This document shows positions 46,850 through 55,943 of a stretch of 64,000 nucleotides of DNA, in pieces. Numbering within the stretch: the stretch's first letter is position 1; every line of letters starts with the position of its first letter. The position numbers and the translations under genes were made by a program. This DNA comes from Cellulomonas fulva (lineage in GTDB: Bacteria; Actinomycetota; Actinomycetes; Actinomycetales; Cellulomonadaceae): positions 2,914,001 to 2,978,000 of the forward strand of contig NZ_JAHBOH010000001.1 of NCBI RefSeq assembly GCF_018531375.1, in the 5' to 3' direction. The notes beneath the pieces were generated by a model. The model saw only the letters and a list, made by a program, of their open reading frames with translations. It was not told where the DNA came from and did not search any database.

Positions 46850-47986
46850 TCAGGCGCGGATCGCGGCCACGACGTCCGTGGCGTGCACCAGGCCGACCAC
46901 GCGCCCGTCGACGAGCGCGACGACCACGGGCGAGAGCCGGGTCGCGCGCTGCAGGTCGTGCAGCAGCGCCTCGCCGACCAGGCGGCCGTCCACCGTCGCT
47001 CCCACCGGCAGCGTGATCGCCACCTGGCCGACCAGGGTGGTGCCCGCCGCGTGCGCCGGGACGCTCGCCGCCGCCGCGCTGTCCACGTACGCCGCGGGGC
47101 GCCCGTCGGGCGCGAGGACGACGACCTCGCGCGCCCCGGCCGCCGCCGCGACGGCGCCCGCGTGCGCGAGGGAGTCGGCGTTCCCGACGCCCACGGCGGG
47201 CCGGCCGACAGTCCCGACCGAGACGCCCTCGATGTTGCGCTGGGCCCGCGCACCGCGCATCGCACCCGACGCCCCGGTCCACAGGAACGCGGCGATCAGG
47301 GCCGCCCACAGCGCGTCGACCATGCTGGTCCCGACGTCGAGCAGCCGCGGCACGAGCAGCGCGCCGAGGAACGTCACCACCGCGACGCCGCGGCCCACCC
47401 ACGCCGCGGCGATGGTGCCCGTGTATCGGTCCTTCGACACCGCCCACACGAGCGCCTCGAGCACGCGGCCGCCGTCGAGCGGCAGCCCCGGCAGCAGGTT
47501 GAACAGGCCGACGAACCCGTTCGTCAGCGCGCCGGACCACAGGACGGCCCACGTCACGCTGTGCCGCGGGGCGACGTCGACCGCGAGCAGGAGGGCGAAC
47601 GTGCCCGCGATCGCGAGGTTGACGAGCGGGCCGACGACGGCGACGAGCGCGTTGGTCGCGGGCGTCGGCGCGGCGCCGCCGAACGCCGTGTGGCCGCCCC
47701 ACAGCGTGAGCACGAACTCGCGCGGCTGCTGGCCCCGAGCCCGCGCGACGAGCCCGTGCGCGAGCTCGTGCAGGAACACCGACGCGAACAGCAGGATCAC
47801 GAACACGAACGCCACGACGAGGACCGCGGTGCCCTCGAGGCCCGTGAGCGCGCGTGCGGTCGGCACGGACAGCGCGGTCAGCACGACGACGGCGACGAGC
47901 CAGCTCGGTGCCAGCACGACGGGCGCCCCCGCGACGTGGCCGACGACCCAGCCGGACGGCCGGCGGACGGGCTTCGCGCTGCTCAC
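46850..47986 (-). CDS. M50-family site-2-type membrane metalloprotease with CBS domains
   Basis: 378-residue integral membrane zinc protease. Zinc motif HELAH in FLHELAHGL (about residue 73) and the third ligand in LPLDGGRVLE (about 170), within six hydrophobic segments. The last 130 residues look like a pair of CBS domains (NIEGVSVGTVGR to VGLVHATDVVAA), which often bind adenosyl nucleotides. SpoIVFB-like subclass. Substrate unknown. GTG 47986 is 7 bases after TACGCT. Divergent from the RecB-like nuclease gene. Confidence 0.9.
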   Translation of the reverse strand: MSSAKPVRRPSGWVVGHVAGAPVVLAPSWLVAVVVLTALSVPTARALTGLEGTAVLVVAFVFVILLFASVFLHELAHGLVARARGQQPREFVLTLWGGHTAFGGAAPTPATNALVAVVGPLVNLAIAGTFALLLAVDVAPRHSVTWAVLWSGALTNGFVGLFNLLPGLPLDGGRVLEALVWAVSKDRYTGTIAAAWVGRGVAVVTFLGALLVPRLLDVGTSMVDALWAALIAAFLWTGASGAMRGARAQRNIEGVSVGTVGRPAVGVGNADSLAHAGAVAAAAGAREVVVLAPDGRPAAYVDSAAAASVPAHAAGTTLVGQVAITLPVGATVDGRLVGEALLHDLQRATRLSPVVVALVDGRVVGLVHATDVVAAIRA

Positions 47987-47993
47987 GGGAACC

Positions 47994-47999
47994 AGCGTA
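47994..47999 (-). promoter_or_regulatory. -10 element of probable leaderless M50 protease promoter
   Basis: TACGCT on the minus strand with 7 bases before GTG 47986. Confidence 0.5.
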
Positions 48000-48064
48000 G
48001 GTGGCCGCCGGTGATGACCCGCCGCGTCGACCAGCGGATGGGCGCTCGTGTCAGGCCCCGCGCC

Positions 48065-48070
48065 TACCCT
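48065..48070 (+). promoter_or_regulatory. -10 element of probable leaderless RecB-like gene promoter
   Basis: TACCCT with 6 bases before GTG 48077. Confidence 0.55.
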
Positions 48071-48076
48071 CGACCC

Positions 48077-49006
48077 GTGACCGTCGTCGACCCCCTCCCG
48101 CGCACCGCCGAGCCCGACACGACCGTGCCGGACCCCACCGGTCCGCTCGCGGAGGAGACCTCGCCCCGCCGCGCGACCAGTCCGGGGCTCTCGCCGTCCC
48201 GCGCGAACGACTTCCTGCAGTGCCCGCTGCTCTTCCGGTTCCGCGTCGTCGACCGCCTCCCGGAGCCGCCGAGCCCCGCGGCCGCACGCGGCACGCTGGT
48301 CCACGCGGTCCTCGAGCACCTCTTCGAGCTCCCGGCCGTCGAGCGCACCCTCGAGGCGGCGCGGTCGCTGGTGCCGGCGCAGTGGGAGACGCTGCGCGCC
48401 GAGCAGCCGGACGTCGCGGCGCTGTTCGCCGAGCCGGGCGAGCTCGCCGCGTGGCTGACGTCCGCGGAGGCGCTGCTCGGCACGTACTTCACGCTCGAGG
48501 ACCCCACGCGGCTCGAGCCGCGCGAGCGCGAGCTCTACGTGACGACCGACCTCGAGGCGGGACCGCAGCTGCGCGGGATCGTCGACCGCGTGGACGTCGC
48601 GCCGAACGGGTGGGTGCGCGTCGTCGACTACAAGACGGGTCGCTCGCCGCGCGCGGGGTTCGAGGGCTCGGCGCTGTTCCAGATGCGCTTCTACGCCTAC
48701 GTCCTGTGGCGCACGCAGGGCGTGCTCCCCAAGCGCCTGCAGCTCGAGTACCTGGGCGACGGCGTGGTGGTCCAGCACGAGCCCACCGAGCCGGAGATGG
48801 CGACGTTCGAGGCGCGGATCCGGTCCATCTGGGCCGGCATCCAGGACGCGGCGCGCGCCGGCGACTGGCGTGCGCGCACCTCGCGGCTCTGCGACTGGTG
48901 CTCGTTCCGCGAGCACTGCCCGTCGTTCGGCGGCACCCCGCCCGCACCGGACCCGGACGCCGTCGAGCGGGCCACGGGGGTCCGGCCGGACCCCGTCGCC
49001 GCCTGA
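48077..49006 (+). CDS. RecB-like PD-(D/E)XK nuclease with Fe-S cluster motif
   Basis: 309-residue single-domain nuclease of the PF12705/RecB-Cas4-like type. It begins with SPSRANDFLQCPLLFRFR, has ARGTLVHAVLEH (active-site His), IVDRVD and VVDYKTG (the D and ExK-type residues), and ends with CDWCSFREHC. The first Cys in QCP plus these three would hold a [4Fe-4S] cluster as in AddB and Cas4. No helicase or cas genes are near, so a stand-alone DNA repair role is likely. GTG start, probably leaderless. Confidence 0.9.
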   Translation: MTVVDPLPRTAEPDTTVPDPTGPLAEETSPRRATSPGLSPSRANDFLQCPLLFRFRVVDRLPEPPSPAAARGTLVHAVLEHLFELPAVERTLEAARSLVPAQWETLRAEQPDVAALFAEPGELAAWLTSAEALLGTYFTLEDPTRLEPRERELYVTTDLEAGPQLRGIVDRVDVAPNGWVRVVDYKTGRSPRAGFEGSALFQMRFYAYVLWRTQGVLPKRLQLEYLGDGVVVQHEPTEPEMATFEARIRSIWAGIQDAARAGDWRARTSRLCDWCSFREHCPSFGGTPPAPDPDAVERATGVRPDPVAA

Positions 49007-49016
49007 GCCCGGCCGG

Positions 49017-49703
49017 TCAGCGCGTGGGCGGGACCACGAGCGTCTCGCCGGCCGCGAGCCGGACCAGGTGCTCCACCGTCAGGTCGCGCAACGACGCGAC
49101 GCGGCTCATCCCGGGCCGGTCGGCGACCTCCTGGAGGCCCTCGACCAGCACGGTGCGTGCGCCGGAGGCGACCGCGGAGGCCGAGCCCGAGCGCGAGTCC
49201 TCGAGCGCGACGCACCGCTCGACGTCGACGCCGAGCAGCCGCGCGGCGGTGAGGTACGGCTCGGGGTCGGGCTTCGCCCGCCGGACGTCGTCGCCCGCGA
49301 CCACCGCGTCGAAGCCGCCCGCCGCGGCCACGAACGGCTCGGCGAGCGTGCGGTAGGACGAGGTCACGAGCGCCGTCGGGATGCCCGCCGCCCGCACCGC
49401 GGCCAGCAGCTCGCGCGCACCGGGCTGCCACGGCACCTCGTCGGACACCGCCGCCGCGACGTGCGCCGTGAGGTCCTCGACGATCTCCGGGACGGGGAGG
49501 TCCACCCCGCGACCCTGCAGGACCGCGGCGGCCGACGTCATCGCCGACCCGATGATCGCCGCGGCGTCCTCCGCCGTCCACGGGACGCCGAACCGCGACG
49601 TCAGCGCGACCTCCGCGGCCATCCACAGCGGCTCGGTGTCGATCAGCGTGCCGTCCATGTCGAACAGCACAGCCTGCGGTGCGTCGAGGTGGTGCGCGGG
49701 CAT
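49017..49703 (-). CDS. HAD-superfamily hydrolase (phosphatase/phosphoglucomutase-like)
   Basis: 228 residues with all four HAD motifs: DMDGTLIDTEP (nucleophile and acid/base Asp), VTSS, Lys in KPDPEPY, and ALEDSRSG. The cap is of C1 type. Substrate cannot be told; candidates are beta-phosphoglucomutase or a sugar phosphatase. ATG has GAGGAG 9 bases upstream. Its stop lies 10 bases from the convergent RecB-like gene with no terminator hairpin between. Confidence 0.92.
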   Translation of the reverse strand: MPAHHLDAPQAVLFDMDGTLIDTEPLWMAAEVALTSRFGVPWTAEDAAAIIGSAMTSAAAVLQGRGVDLPVPEIVEDLTAHVAAAVSDEVPWQPGARELLAAVRAAGIPTALVTSSYRTLAEPFVAAAGGFDAVVAGDDVRRAKPDPEPYLTAARLLGVDVERCVALEDSRSGSASAVASGARTVLVEGLQEVADRPGMSRVASLRDLTVEHLVRLAAGETLVVPPTR

Positions 49704-49843
49704 GAGGGACGACTCCTCGTGGTCGGGGTGAGGCCGGGGACGGGCTGGTGCGGCCGCGGCCGGACGCCGCCTGCCCGCCGCGGCCGGCCGGCGGCGGCAC
49801 GTCAGCGTACGGCGCGCTCAGGCGTCCGCGGCGACCCGCGTCC

Positions 49844-49849
49844 TAGGCT
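49844..49849 (+). promoter_or_regulatory. -10 element of probable leaderless PAC2 gene promoter
   Basis: TAGGCT with 6 bases before ATG 49856. Confidence 0.55.
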
Positions 49850-49855
49850 GGGCGG

Positions 49856-50722
49856 ATGGACGCCTCGCCCCATCACGAGCTGCCCGCCGACCGGACCGTC
49901 CTGCTCTCGGCGTTCGAGGGCTGGAACGACGCGGGATCGGCCGCCACGCACGCGCTCGAGCACCTGCACGACGTCTGGCACGCCGAGCACGTCGACGAGC
50001 TCGACCCCGAGGAGTACCACGACTTCCAGGTGAACCGGCCCCACGTCGGGATCGGCGCCGACGGCACGCGCGAGATCACGTGGCCGACCACCGCCGTCGC
50101 GGTCGCCACGGCACCGCGCTCGGGGCGTCGCGTCGTGCTCGTGCACGGCATCGAGCCGTCGATGCGCTGGCGCCGGTACTGCCACGAGCTGCTCGACATC
50201 GCCGCGACGCTCGAGGTGAGCACGGTGGTCTCGGTCGGCGCGCTGCTCGCCGACGTCCCGCACACGCGTCCCATCCCGGTCACGGCGACCTCCGAGCACG
50301 ACGAGACGCGCGCGCTCCTCGAGATCGAGTCGAGCTCGTACGAGGGCCCCACGGGGATCGTCGGGGTGCTCCAGCACGAGGCGCAGGCGCGGGGCATGGC
50401 GTCGATGAGCCTGTGGGCCGCGGTCCCCCACTACGTGGCGCACCCGCCGTCGCCCAAGGCGACGCTGGCGCTGCTGCGGCGCCTCGAGGAGATCCTGGGC
50501 GAGCCCATCCCGCTCGGTGACCTGCCCGACGAGGCCGCGGCCTGGCAGCAGGGCGTCGACGAGCTGGCCGACGAGGACGGCGAGGTCGGCGAGTACGTCC
50601 GGCAGCTCGAGGAGGCGAAGGACACCGCCGAGCTGCCCGAGGCGTCGGGCGAGGCGATCGCGCAGGAGTTCGAGCGCTACCTGCGGCGCCGCGACAAGGG
50701 CTCCGGCAGCGGGAGCGCCTGA
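49856..50722 (+). CDS. PAC2-family protein
   Basis: 288-residue relative of the proteasome assembly chaperone 2 family (PF09754), with FEGWNDAGSAAT near residue 20, VLVHGIEPSMRW and VGALLADVPHTRP motifs and a C-terminal acidic helical region. Bacterial members are of unknown function; some are proposed to act on ATP-grasp or amide chemistry. A link to the proteasome locus 5 kb away is tempting but unproven. Divergent from the HAD gene and convergent with mshC, 11 bases apart. Confidence 0.88.
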   Translation: MDASPHHELPADRTVLLSAFEGWNDAGSAATHALEHLHDVWHAEHVDELDPEEYHDFQVNRPHVGIGADGTREITWPTTAVAVATAPRSGRRVVLVHGIEPSMRWRRYCHELLDIAATLEVSTVVSVGALLADVPHTRPIPVTATSEHDETRALLEIESSSYEGPTGIVGVLQHEAQARGMASMSLWAAVPHYVAHPPSPKATLALLRRLEEILGEPIPLGDLPDEAAAWQQGVDELADEDGEVGEYVRQLEEAKDTAELPEASGEAIAQEFERYLRRRDKGSGSGSA

Positions 50723-50733
50723 CCGGCCACCGG

Positions 50734-52035
50734 CTACATCCGAACGCCGAGCAGGGCGTCGACCGTGCGCGCGACCACACCGGGCGCGCCCTCGACGAAC
50801 CCGCTCCCGCCGACCGCCGACCGCTCGAGGGCGGCCGCCGCCCAGGCGTCCACGGCCTCGAGCGCGCGCGGTGCGTCGAGGTCGGCCGCGACGGCCTCCC
50901 GGACCGCCCGCAGCACCGGCTCGGGGTCGGGGCCACCGTTGCCGGACATCGCGCGCCGCCAGGTGTCGAGCCGCTCCTCGGCACGGTGCAGGTCGGCCGC
51001 CGTCCAGGTCCAGTCGCTGCGGTACTGGTGCGCCAGGATCGCGAGCCGCACGGCCATCGGGTCGACGCCGTCGGCGCGCAGGCGCGAGACCAGGACCAGG
51101 TTGCCGAGCGACTTGCTCATCTTCTCGCCGTCCAGGCCCACCATGCCGGCGTGGACGTGCACGCGGCCGCCGGTCGCGCCGGGCTCCAGCTCGCGCACGT
51201 GCGAGGTGCTCATCTCGTGGTGCGGGAACAGCAGGTCGCTGCCGCCGCCCTCGACGTCGAAGGACCCGCCGAGCGCGTCGCGCGCGATCACCGCGCACTC
51301 GACGTGCCATCCCGGCCGGCCGCGACCCAGCGTGCCGCCGTCCCAGGACGGCTCGCCCGGACGCGCGGCGCGCCAGAGCAGCGGGTCCAGGGCGTCCCGC
51401 TTGCCCGCGCGGTCGGGGTCCCCACCGCGCTCGGCGAACAGGGCGAGCATCGTCTCGCGGTCGAGCCCCGCGACCGAGCCGAAGCCCGGGTCCGCCGACA
51501 GGTCGGCGTAGACGTCCGCGGCCGCGCCGTCCGCGGGCCCGGCTGTGTCGTCGGCTCCCGGGGTGGGCGACGGGACGGGGACGCGGTACGCGGCGCCCGC
51601 GGCGACCAGGGCCTCGACCGCCGCCACGATCGCGGGGACCGACTCCACGACACCGGCCCACACGTCGGGCGGGACCACGCCGAGCGCGGTCATGTCCTCG
51701 CAGTACAGCGCGATCTGGTCGTTCGCGAGCGCGGTCCAGTCCACGCCGGTCGCCGTCGCGCGCTCGAGCAGCGGGTCGTCGACGTCCGTCACGTTGGACG
51801 CGTAGCGCACCCGCTTGCCCTCGTCGCGCCACGCGCGCACCAGCAGGTCGAAGGCGACGTAGGTCGCGGCGTGGCCGAGGTGCGTCGCGTCGTAGGGCGT
51901 GATGCCGCACACGTACAGGGCGGCGGACTCCCCCGGTGCCGCGACGACGAGCCCGCCGGTCGTCGAGTCGTGCACGCGGACGGGGCCGCCGTGGCCGGGG
52001 AGCTCGGGGATCTGCGGGGCCGGCCAGGTGAGCAC
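50734..52035 (-). CDS. mshC: Mycothiol ligase MshC
   Basis: 433-residue ATP-dependent ligase that joins cysteine to GlcN-Ins, the third step of mycothiol synthesis. It is built like cysteinyl-tRNA synthetase: zinc Cys in [17 protein letters not shown] (which holds the HIGH-type motif), [15 protein letters not shown] and KMSKSLGN, but lacks the tRNA-binding C-terminus and starts [13 protein letters not shown], typical of MshC. A 20-residue Pro/Gly/Asp insertion lies near residue 160. GTG 52035 is 6 bases after TAGGCT. Confidence 0.96.
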   Translation of the reverse strand: MLTWPAPQIPELPGHGGPVRVHDSTTGGLVVAAPGESAALYVCGITPYDATHLGHAATYVAFDLLVRAWRDEGKRVRYASNVTDVDDPLLERATATGVDWTALANDQIALYCEDMTALGVVPPDVWAGVVESVPAIVAAVEALVAAGAAYRVPVPSPTPGADDTAGPADGAAADVYADLSADPGFGSVAGLDRETMLALFAERGGDPDRAGKRDALDPLLWRAARPGEPSWDGGTLGRGRPGWHVECAVIARDALGGSFDVEGGGSDLLFPHHEMSTSHVRELEPGATGGRVHVHAGMVGLDGEKMSKSLGNLVLVSRLRADGVDPMAVRLAILAHQYRSDWTWTAADLHRAEERLDTWRRAMSGNGGPDPEPVLRAVREAVAADLDAPRALEAVDAWAAAALERSAVGGSGFVEGAPGVVARTVDALLGVRM

Positions 52036-52041
52036 CCGCGC

Positions 52042-52047
52042 AGCCTA
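52042..52047 (-). promoter_or_regulatory. -10 element of probable leaderless mshC promoter
   Basis: TAGGCT on the minus strand with 6 bases before GTG 52035. Confidence 0.55.
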
Positions 52048-52124
52048 ACCGCCTCCGCGAGCGTCGCCCCGCCCCGACCACGAGGCGCTCACCGTGTCGC
52101 AGCGCGGCTGCCCCGCGGGCGCGA

Positions 52125-52130
52125 CACAAT
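52125..52130 (+). promoter_or_regulatory. -10 element of probable leaderless corA-like promoter
   Basis: CACAAT with 6 bases before GTG 52137. Confidence 0.45.
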
Positions 52131-52136
52131 CGGCGC

Positions 52137-53183
52137 GTGACGCAGCAGCTGGCACGCGAGGTCTACCGACCCCACGGGGACGGGTGGGAGGCCGTCGACG
52201 AGCGCGACGCGCCGAGCGACCGCGGCCGCCCCGCACCGGGCCCGGTCTGGGTCGTCGTCGGGTCGGTGGACGACCTGCGCGCGGAGGCCGTCGCGCGGGG
52301 CGCGAGCGACCAGGGGCTGCGGCTCGTCGACGAGCTCGCGGGCTGGACCGCGCAGGACGAGGACGGCCGGCACCTGCGCGGGCGGGTCAGCCGCTCCACG
52401 GCCGGCGAGATCGTGCTGACCATGCCCACCGTGTCCTACGCCGAGGCCTCGCGCGACGTCCACACGGGGATCCTGACCTGCCTGGTCACGCAGGACGTCG
52501 TGATCGCGTGCGAGTCGGGTGACGCGCACGTCCTGCGCCGGGCGGCGGCGCGGCTGTGCGACGGGCTCCCGTTCCCCGACGAGGGCGTGCGCCAGGTGCT
52601 CGCCGCGGTGCTCCTGACGCTCGTGAGCCAGGCCTCGGACGTCGAGGCCGGCCTGGGCGACGCGGTCGCCGAGACCGAGCAGCTCGTCTTCTCCTCTCGC
52701 GGGTCCGGCGGGCAGCTCCTCGGCTCGATCTACGGGCTCAAGCGGGAGATCGCCGAGGCGCGGCGCGCCCTGGGCCCGATCACCACCGCGATGCCCGAGC
52801 TCGAGGCGGAGACGCGCGAGGTCGAGGGCACCGGCCTGTTCCGCCGGTCCACCGGCGCACCGGCCACCGTCACGTGGCTGCGCCGGGTCCGCGACCGGTC
52901 GGACCGCGTCGACCGGCACCTCGACGCGCACGACGACCTGCTCGACGCGATGCTCTCGGTCCACCTGAGCCAGGTCTCGGTCCGGCAGAACGAGGACATG
53001 CGCAAGATGTCGGCGTGGGCCGCGATGATCGCGGTGCCGACCCTGATCGCGGGCGTGTACGGCATGAACTTCCGCCACATGCCCGAGCTCGACTGGACGC
53101 TGGGATACCCGCTCGTCCTCGCCGTGATGGCGGGGGCGTGCGGCCTCCTGTACCGCGCGTTCCGCCGCTCCGGCTGGCTCTGA
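52137..53183 (+). CDS. CorA-family divalent cation transporter
   Basis: 348-residue pentameric magnesium or cobalt channel. Large cytoplasmic N-terminal domain, long helices around 200-290, then two membrane helices separated by the GMN loop (YGMNFRHMPEL near residue 310). Length is usual. Magnesium is the likely ion but transport of Co, Ni or Zn cannot be excluded. GTG start, probably leaderless. Its TGA directly abuts the TCA (reverse stop) of uppP. Confidence 0.92.
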   Translation: MTQQLAREVYRPHGDGWEAVDERDAPSDRGRPAPGPVWVVVGSVDDLRAEAVARGASDQGLRLVDELAGWTAQDEDGRHLRGRVSRSTAGEIVLTMPTVSYAEASRDVHTGILTCLVTQDVVIACESGDAHVLRRAAARLCDGLPFPDEGVRQVLAAVLLTLVSQASDVEAGLGDAVAETEQLVFSSRGSGGQLLGSIYGLKREIAEARRALGPITTAMPELEAETREVEGTGLFRRSTGAPATVTWLRRVRDRSDRVDRHLDAHDDLLDAMLSVHLSQVSVRQNEDMRKMSAWAAMIAVPTLIAGVYGMNFRHMPELDWTLGYPLVLAVMAGACGLLYRAFRRSGWL

Positions 53184-54077
53184 TCACGCCGTCGCCGGGA
53201 CCGCCTCGAGCGTGCCGGTGAGCAGCAGGAGCACCACGAGCGCGGCCAGGCCCAGGCGGTACCAGACGAACGGCCGGTAGCTGAAGGTCGAGACGATCTT
53301 CAGGAACACGATGATCACCAGGTAGCCGACGACGAACGCGACCAGCGTCGCGATGAGCGTCGCGCCGAAGCTCGGCGTCCCGGCCGTGCCGAAGTCGTCG
53401 ACCGACTTCACGAGCTGGAACAGCCCCGAGCCGAACACCGCGGGGATCGCGAGCAGGAACGAGTACCGCGCGGCGGCCTCACGCGTGTAGCCCATGAGCA
53501 GGCCGCCCGTGATGGTGCCCCCCGAGCGGGACACGCCCGGGATCAGGGCCAGCGCCTGCCAGAGGCCGAACTGGACCGCGTGCCGCGGCGTCATCAGCTC
53601 GAGCGGTCTGACCTTGGTCCCCACCCGGTCCGCCCAGCCGAGCACGATCGCGAAGCCGGCGAGCGTCAGCGCGACGAGCCACAGGTTGCGGAACACGCTC
53701 TCGATCTGGTCCTGGAAGGCGAGACCGAGCACGACGATCGGCACGGTGCCGAGGGCGATGAACCACGCCATGAGCGCGTCGCGGTCCACCGGCTGGTCCG
53801 CCGGCGCCCCGAGCCGGGAGCGCAGGTCGGTGCCGTAGGCGCCCCGCAGTGCCCGCCACCAGCCGCCGACGATCGCCGCGATGTCACGGCGGAAGTACAG
53901 CAGCACCGCGGTCTCGGTCCCGAGCTGCGTGATCGCGGTGAACGCCGCCCCCGGGTCGCCCCCGCCCAGCAGGTCGCCCACGATCCGCAGGTGGGCCGAC
54001 GACGAGACCGGCAGGAACTCGGTGAGTCCCTGCACGAGTCCCAGGAGGATCGCGTCACCCGCGCCGATGTCTGTCAC
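53184..54077 (-). CDS. uppP: Undecaprenyl-diphosphatase
   Basis: 297-residue membrane enzyme (BacA type) that recycles undecaprenyl pyrophosphate to the carrier used in cell-wall synthesis. Signature [14 protein letters not shown] at residues 18-31 and [10 protein letters not shown] near 180 hold the catalytic Glu, Ser and Arg. Eight hydrophobic segments. GTG 54077, with TATCGT 8 bases upstream. Only 35 bases separate it from the divergent aldo/keto reductase ATG. Confidence 0.96.
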   Translation of the reverse strand: MTDIGAGDAILLGLVQGLTEFLPVSSSAHLRIVGDLLGGGDPGAAFTAITQLGTETAVLLYFRRDIAAIVGGWWRALRGAYGTDLRSRLGAPADQPVDRDALMAWFIALGTVPIVVLGLAFQDQIESVFRNLWLVALTLAGFAIVLGWADRVGTKVRPLELMTPRHAVQFGLWQALALIPGVSRSGGTITGGLLMGYTREAAARYSFLLAIPAVFGSGLFQLVKSVDDFGTAGTPSFGATLIATLVAFVVGYLVIIVFLKIVSTFSYRPFVWYRLGLAALVVLLLLTGTLEAVPATA

Positions 54078-54085
54078 GGGCCGCC

Positions 54086-54091
54086 ACGATA
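54086..54091 (-). promoter_or_regulatory. -10 element of probable leaderless uppP promoter
   Basis: TATCGT on the minus strand with 8 bases before GTG 54077. Confidence 0.45.
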
Positions 54092-54098
54092 GCCCGAC

Positions 54099-54104
54099 TA
54101 GGGT
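54099..54104 (+). promoter_or_regulatory. -10 element of probable leaderless aldo/keto reductase promoter
   Basis: TAGGGT with 8 bases before ATG 54113. It lies only 7 bases from the opposing uppP element, so the two promoters must overlap. Confidence 0.5.
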
Positions 54105-54112
54105 GGCGCCCC

Positions 54113-55087
54113 ATGGAGCATCGCCACGTCGGCCGCACCGGGTTGCGCGTGTCCCGCCTCGGGCTGGGCACCATGACCTGGAGCCGCGACACCGACGACC
54201 ACGACGCGGCCGAGCAGCTGCGCGAGCTCGTGGACGCGGGCGGCTCGTTCCTCGACACGTCGGCGTCCTACGCCGACGGCGGCGCCGAGGAGCTCATCGG
54301 CACGCTCGTCGGACCGGGCGCGAGCATCGCCCGGGACGAGCTGGTCCTGTGCACCAAGGCCGGCGTCCGCCGCACCTCGTCGGGCGACCGCGTCGTCGAC
54401 GCCTCCCGGGGCGGCCTCCTGGCGTCCCTCGACGCGTCGCTCGCCCGGCTGCGGACCGACCACGTCGACCTGTTCCTGGTGCAGACGCCCGACCCGCGCA
54501 CGCCGCTCGAGGAGACCGCGTCCGCGCTGCGCCTCGCGGTCAGCAGCGGCCGCGCGCGCTACGTCGGCGTCGCCAACCACGCCGGCTGGCAGGTCGCCCG
54601 CCTCGCCGGCCTGCTCGACGACGACGGCGTGGGCCTCACCGCGGTCGAGGCCGAGTACTCGCTCCTGGAGCGCGGGATCGAGCGCGAGGTGGTGCCCGCG
54701 GCCCGCTCGCTCGGAGCGGGCGTCCTCGCGTGGTCGCCGCTCGGCCGCGGCGTGCTCACGGGTAAGTACCGGCGCACCATCCCGGCCGACTCGCGCGCGG
54801 CCTCGCCGCACCTCGCGGGGTTCGTGCAGCCGTACCTGGACGCGCGCGCCGCGGCGGTCGTGGACGCGCTGGCCATCGCGGCGGGGGGGCTCGACCGGCA
54901 GCCGCTCGAGGTGGCGCTCGCGTGGCTGCTCCGCCGGCCCGCGGTGTCGACCGCGATCGTGGGGGCGCGCACCGTCGGACAGCTGCGCGGGGCGCTCGCG
55001 GCGCTCGACCTGGAGCTGCCCGACGAGCTCGCGACCGCGCTCGACGAGGTGAGCGCGCCGGCGCTCGGCTACCCCGAGCGCTTCTGA
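54113..55087 (+). CDS. Aldo/keto reductase with altered catalytic tetrad
   Basis: 324-residue TIM barrel NADPH oxidoreductase. Asp in [11 protein letters not shown], Tyr in the same motif and Lys in LCTKAG are present, but the catalytic His, normally in (Y/F)xxHxPD, is Gln in LFLVQTPDP. Cofactor loop GVANHAGWQ and the C-terminal [11 protein letters not shown] are normal. Closest in style to actinobacterial YajO/PdxI-like reductases. Substrate unknown; the His-to-Gln change may lower or redirect activity. ATG is probably leaderless. Confidence 0.9.
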   Translation: MEHRHVGRTGLRVSRLGLGTMTWSRDTDDHDAAEQLRELVDAGGSFLDTSASYADGGAEELIGTLVGPGASIARDELVLCTKAGVRRTSSGDRVVDASRGGLLASLDASLARLRTDHVDLFLVQTPDPRTPLEETASALRLAVSSGRARYVGVANHAGWQVARLAGLLDDDGVGLTAVEAEYSLLERGIEREVVPAARSLGAGVLAWSPLGRGVLTGKYRRTIPADSRAASPHLAGFVQPYLDARAAAVVDALAIAAGGLDRQPLEVALAWLLRRPAVSTAIVGARTVGQLRGALAALDLELPDELATALDEVSAPALGYPERF

Positions 55088-55094
55088 GCCGGCG

Positions 55095-55466
55095 TCAGCG
55101 CGCGGGCTCGACCTCGACGTCGTCGGCCTCGTCGTCGGTCCAGTCGTCGGCCTCGTCGTCGGACTCGTCGTCGTCGGCCTCGTCGTCGACGTCGTCGACG
55201 CCGTCCACGTCGACCTCGTCCTCGTCCTCGTCCTCGTCGTCCTCGAACTCGTCGTCCTCGTCGTCCTCCTCCGCGAGGTAGAACGGCGTGGCCTCCCCGT
55301 GGACGGTGCCCAGCGCGTCGTCGTAGACCTCGAAGGCGTCCGCGAGGACGTCGTACGCGTCGTCGACCGCCGGGTCGTCCTCGCCCTGGCGGGCGACGAC
55401 GGCGTGGAAGTGCGCCTCGAGCGCGGCGACGAGACGGTCCAGCGCGGCGCGGGGGTCGACGGTCAT
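55095..55466 (-). CDS. Highly acidic small protein of actinobacterial type
   Basis: 123 residues. The first 65 form a plausible helical domain (AALDRLVAALEAHFHAVVARQ, YDVLADAFEVYDDAL), the remaining half is nearly all Asp and Glu (DEDEDEDEVDVD and similar). Relatives in actinobacteria are often labelled primosomal protein, but nothing here shows a DNA role. The acidic tail could mimic nucleic acid or bind cations. ATG is 6 bases after TACGGT. It ends 7 bases from the convergent aldo/keto reductase stop. Confidence 0.75.
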   Translation of the reverse strand: MTVDPRAALDRLVAALEAHFHAVVARQGEDDPAVDDAYDVLADAFEVYDDALGTVHGEATPFYLAEEDDEDDEFEDDEDEDEDEVDVDGVDDVDDEADDDESDDEADDWTDDEADDVEVEPAR

Positions 55467-55472
55467 GCGACG

Positions 55473-55478
55473 ACCGTA
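55473..55478 (-). promoter_or_regulatory. -10 element of probable leaderless promoter (acidic protein)
   Basis: TACGGT on the minus strand with 6 bases before ATG 55466. Confidence 0.5.
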
Positions 55479-55674
55479 CCGCCCACCCGCCCCACCCGGC
55501 AGGGTCGAAGGTCGCCGACGGCGGGGCTCACGGCGTGCCTGTCGCGTGGCTGTCGCGTGCCGAGGGCGTGCCGGCGGCCTGCCACGGCGCCGTGATCCGC
55601 GTCACCTCCGGCGGACCGGCGGCCGACGGGGGCACAATGGTCGGCACCAAGCAGGCCACGAGGCGAGGTGACGG

Positions 55675-55908
55675 ATGGCGGTCGGGACAACGACGCGGCG
55701 CAAGGACTGGGTCGCCCAGGGCGGGCAGTACGAGTACCGGGTGCTCACCCTGCCGAGGACGACGAGCCGCAACGACGCCCGACGGCTGCTCACCGAGCAG
55801 GCCGAGTACGGCCGGTGGGAGCTCGCGCGCACGGTGCTGTACGAGGGCGGTGAGCGGCGCGTCTGGCTGCGCCGCAAGGTGCTGCGGGTGCAGAGCACGC
55901 TGGACTGA
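55675..55908 (+). CDS. DUF5703-family small protein
   Basis: 77-residue protein resembling the actinobacterial DUF5703 family: QYEYRVLTLPR, then a helix (ARRLLTEQAEYGRWELART) and a basic strand RRVWLRRKVLRV. Function unknown. ATG has GAGGTGACGG just upstream, unlike most single genes here. Intergenic 55479-55674 has no other gene; it holds a CACAAT hexamer near 55635 that may be the promoter, and two CTGTCGCGTG repeats near 55540. Confidence 0.78.
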   Translation: MAVGTTTRRKDWVAQGGQYEYRVLTLPRTTSRNDARRLLTEQAEYGRWELARTVLYEGGERRVWLRRKVLRVQSTLD

Positions 55909-55943
55909 CGAGCCCGCGGTCTCGGTCCGCAGGAGCGGGTCCG

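Noticed and set aside
48077..49006. Cas4-like nuclease as sign of a CRISPR or defence system
   Set aside because: The Fe-S PD-(D/E)XK pattern fits, but there are no cas genes, repeats or other defence genes around. Stand-alone RecB-like nucleases of this type are common in actinobacteria.
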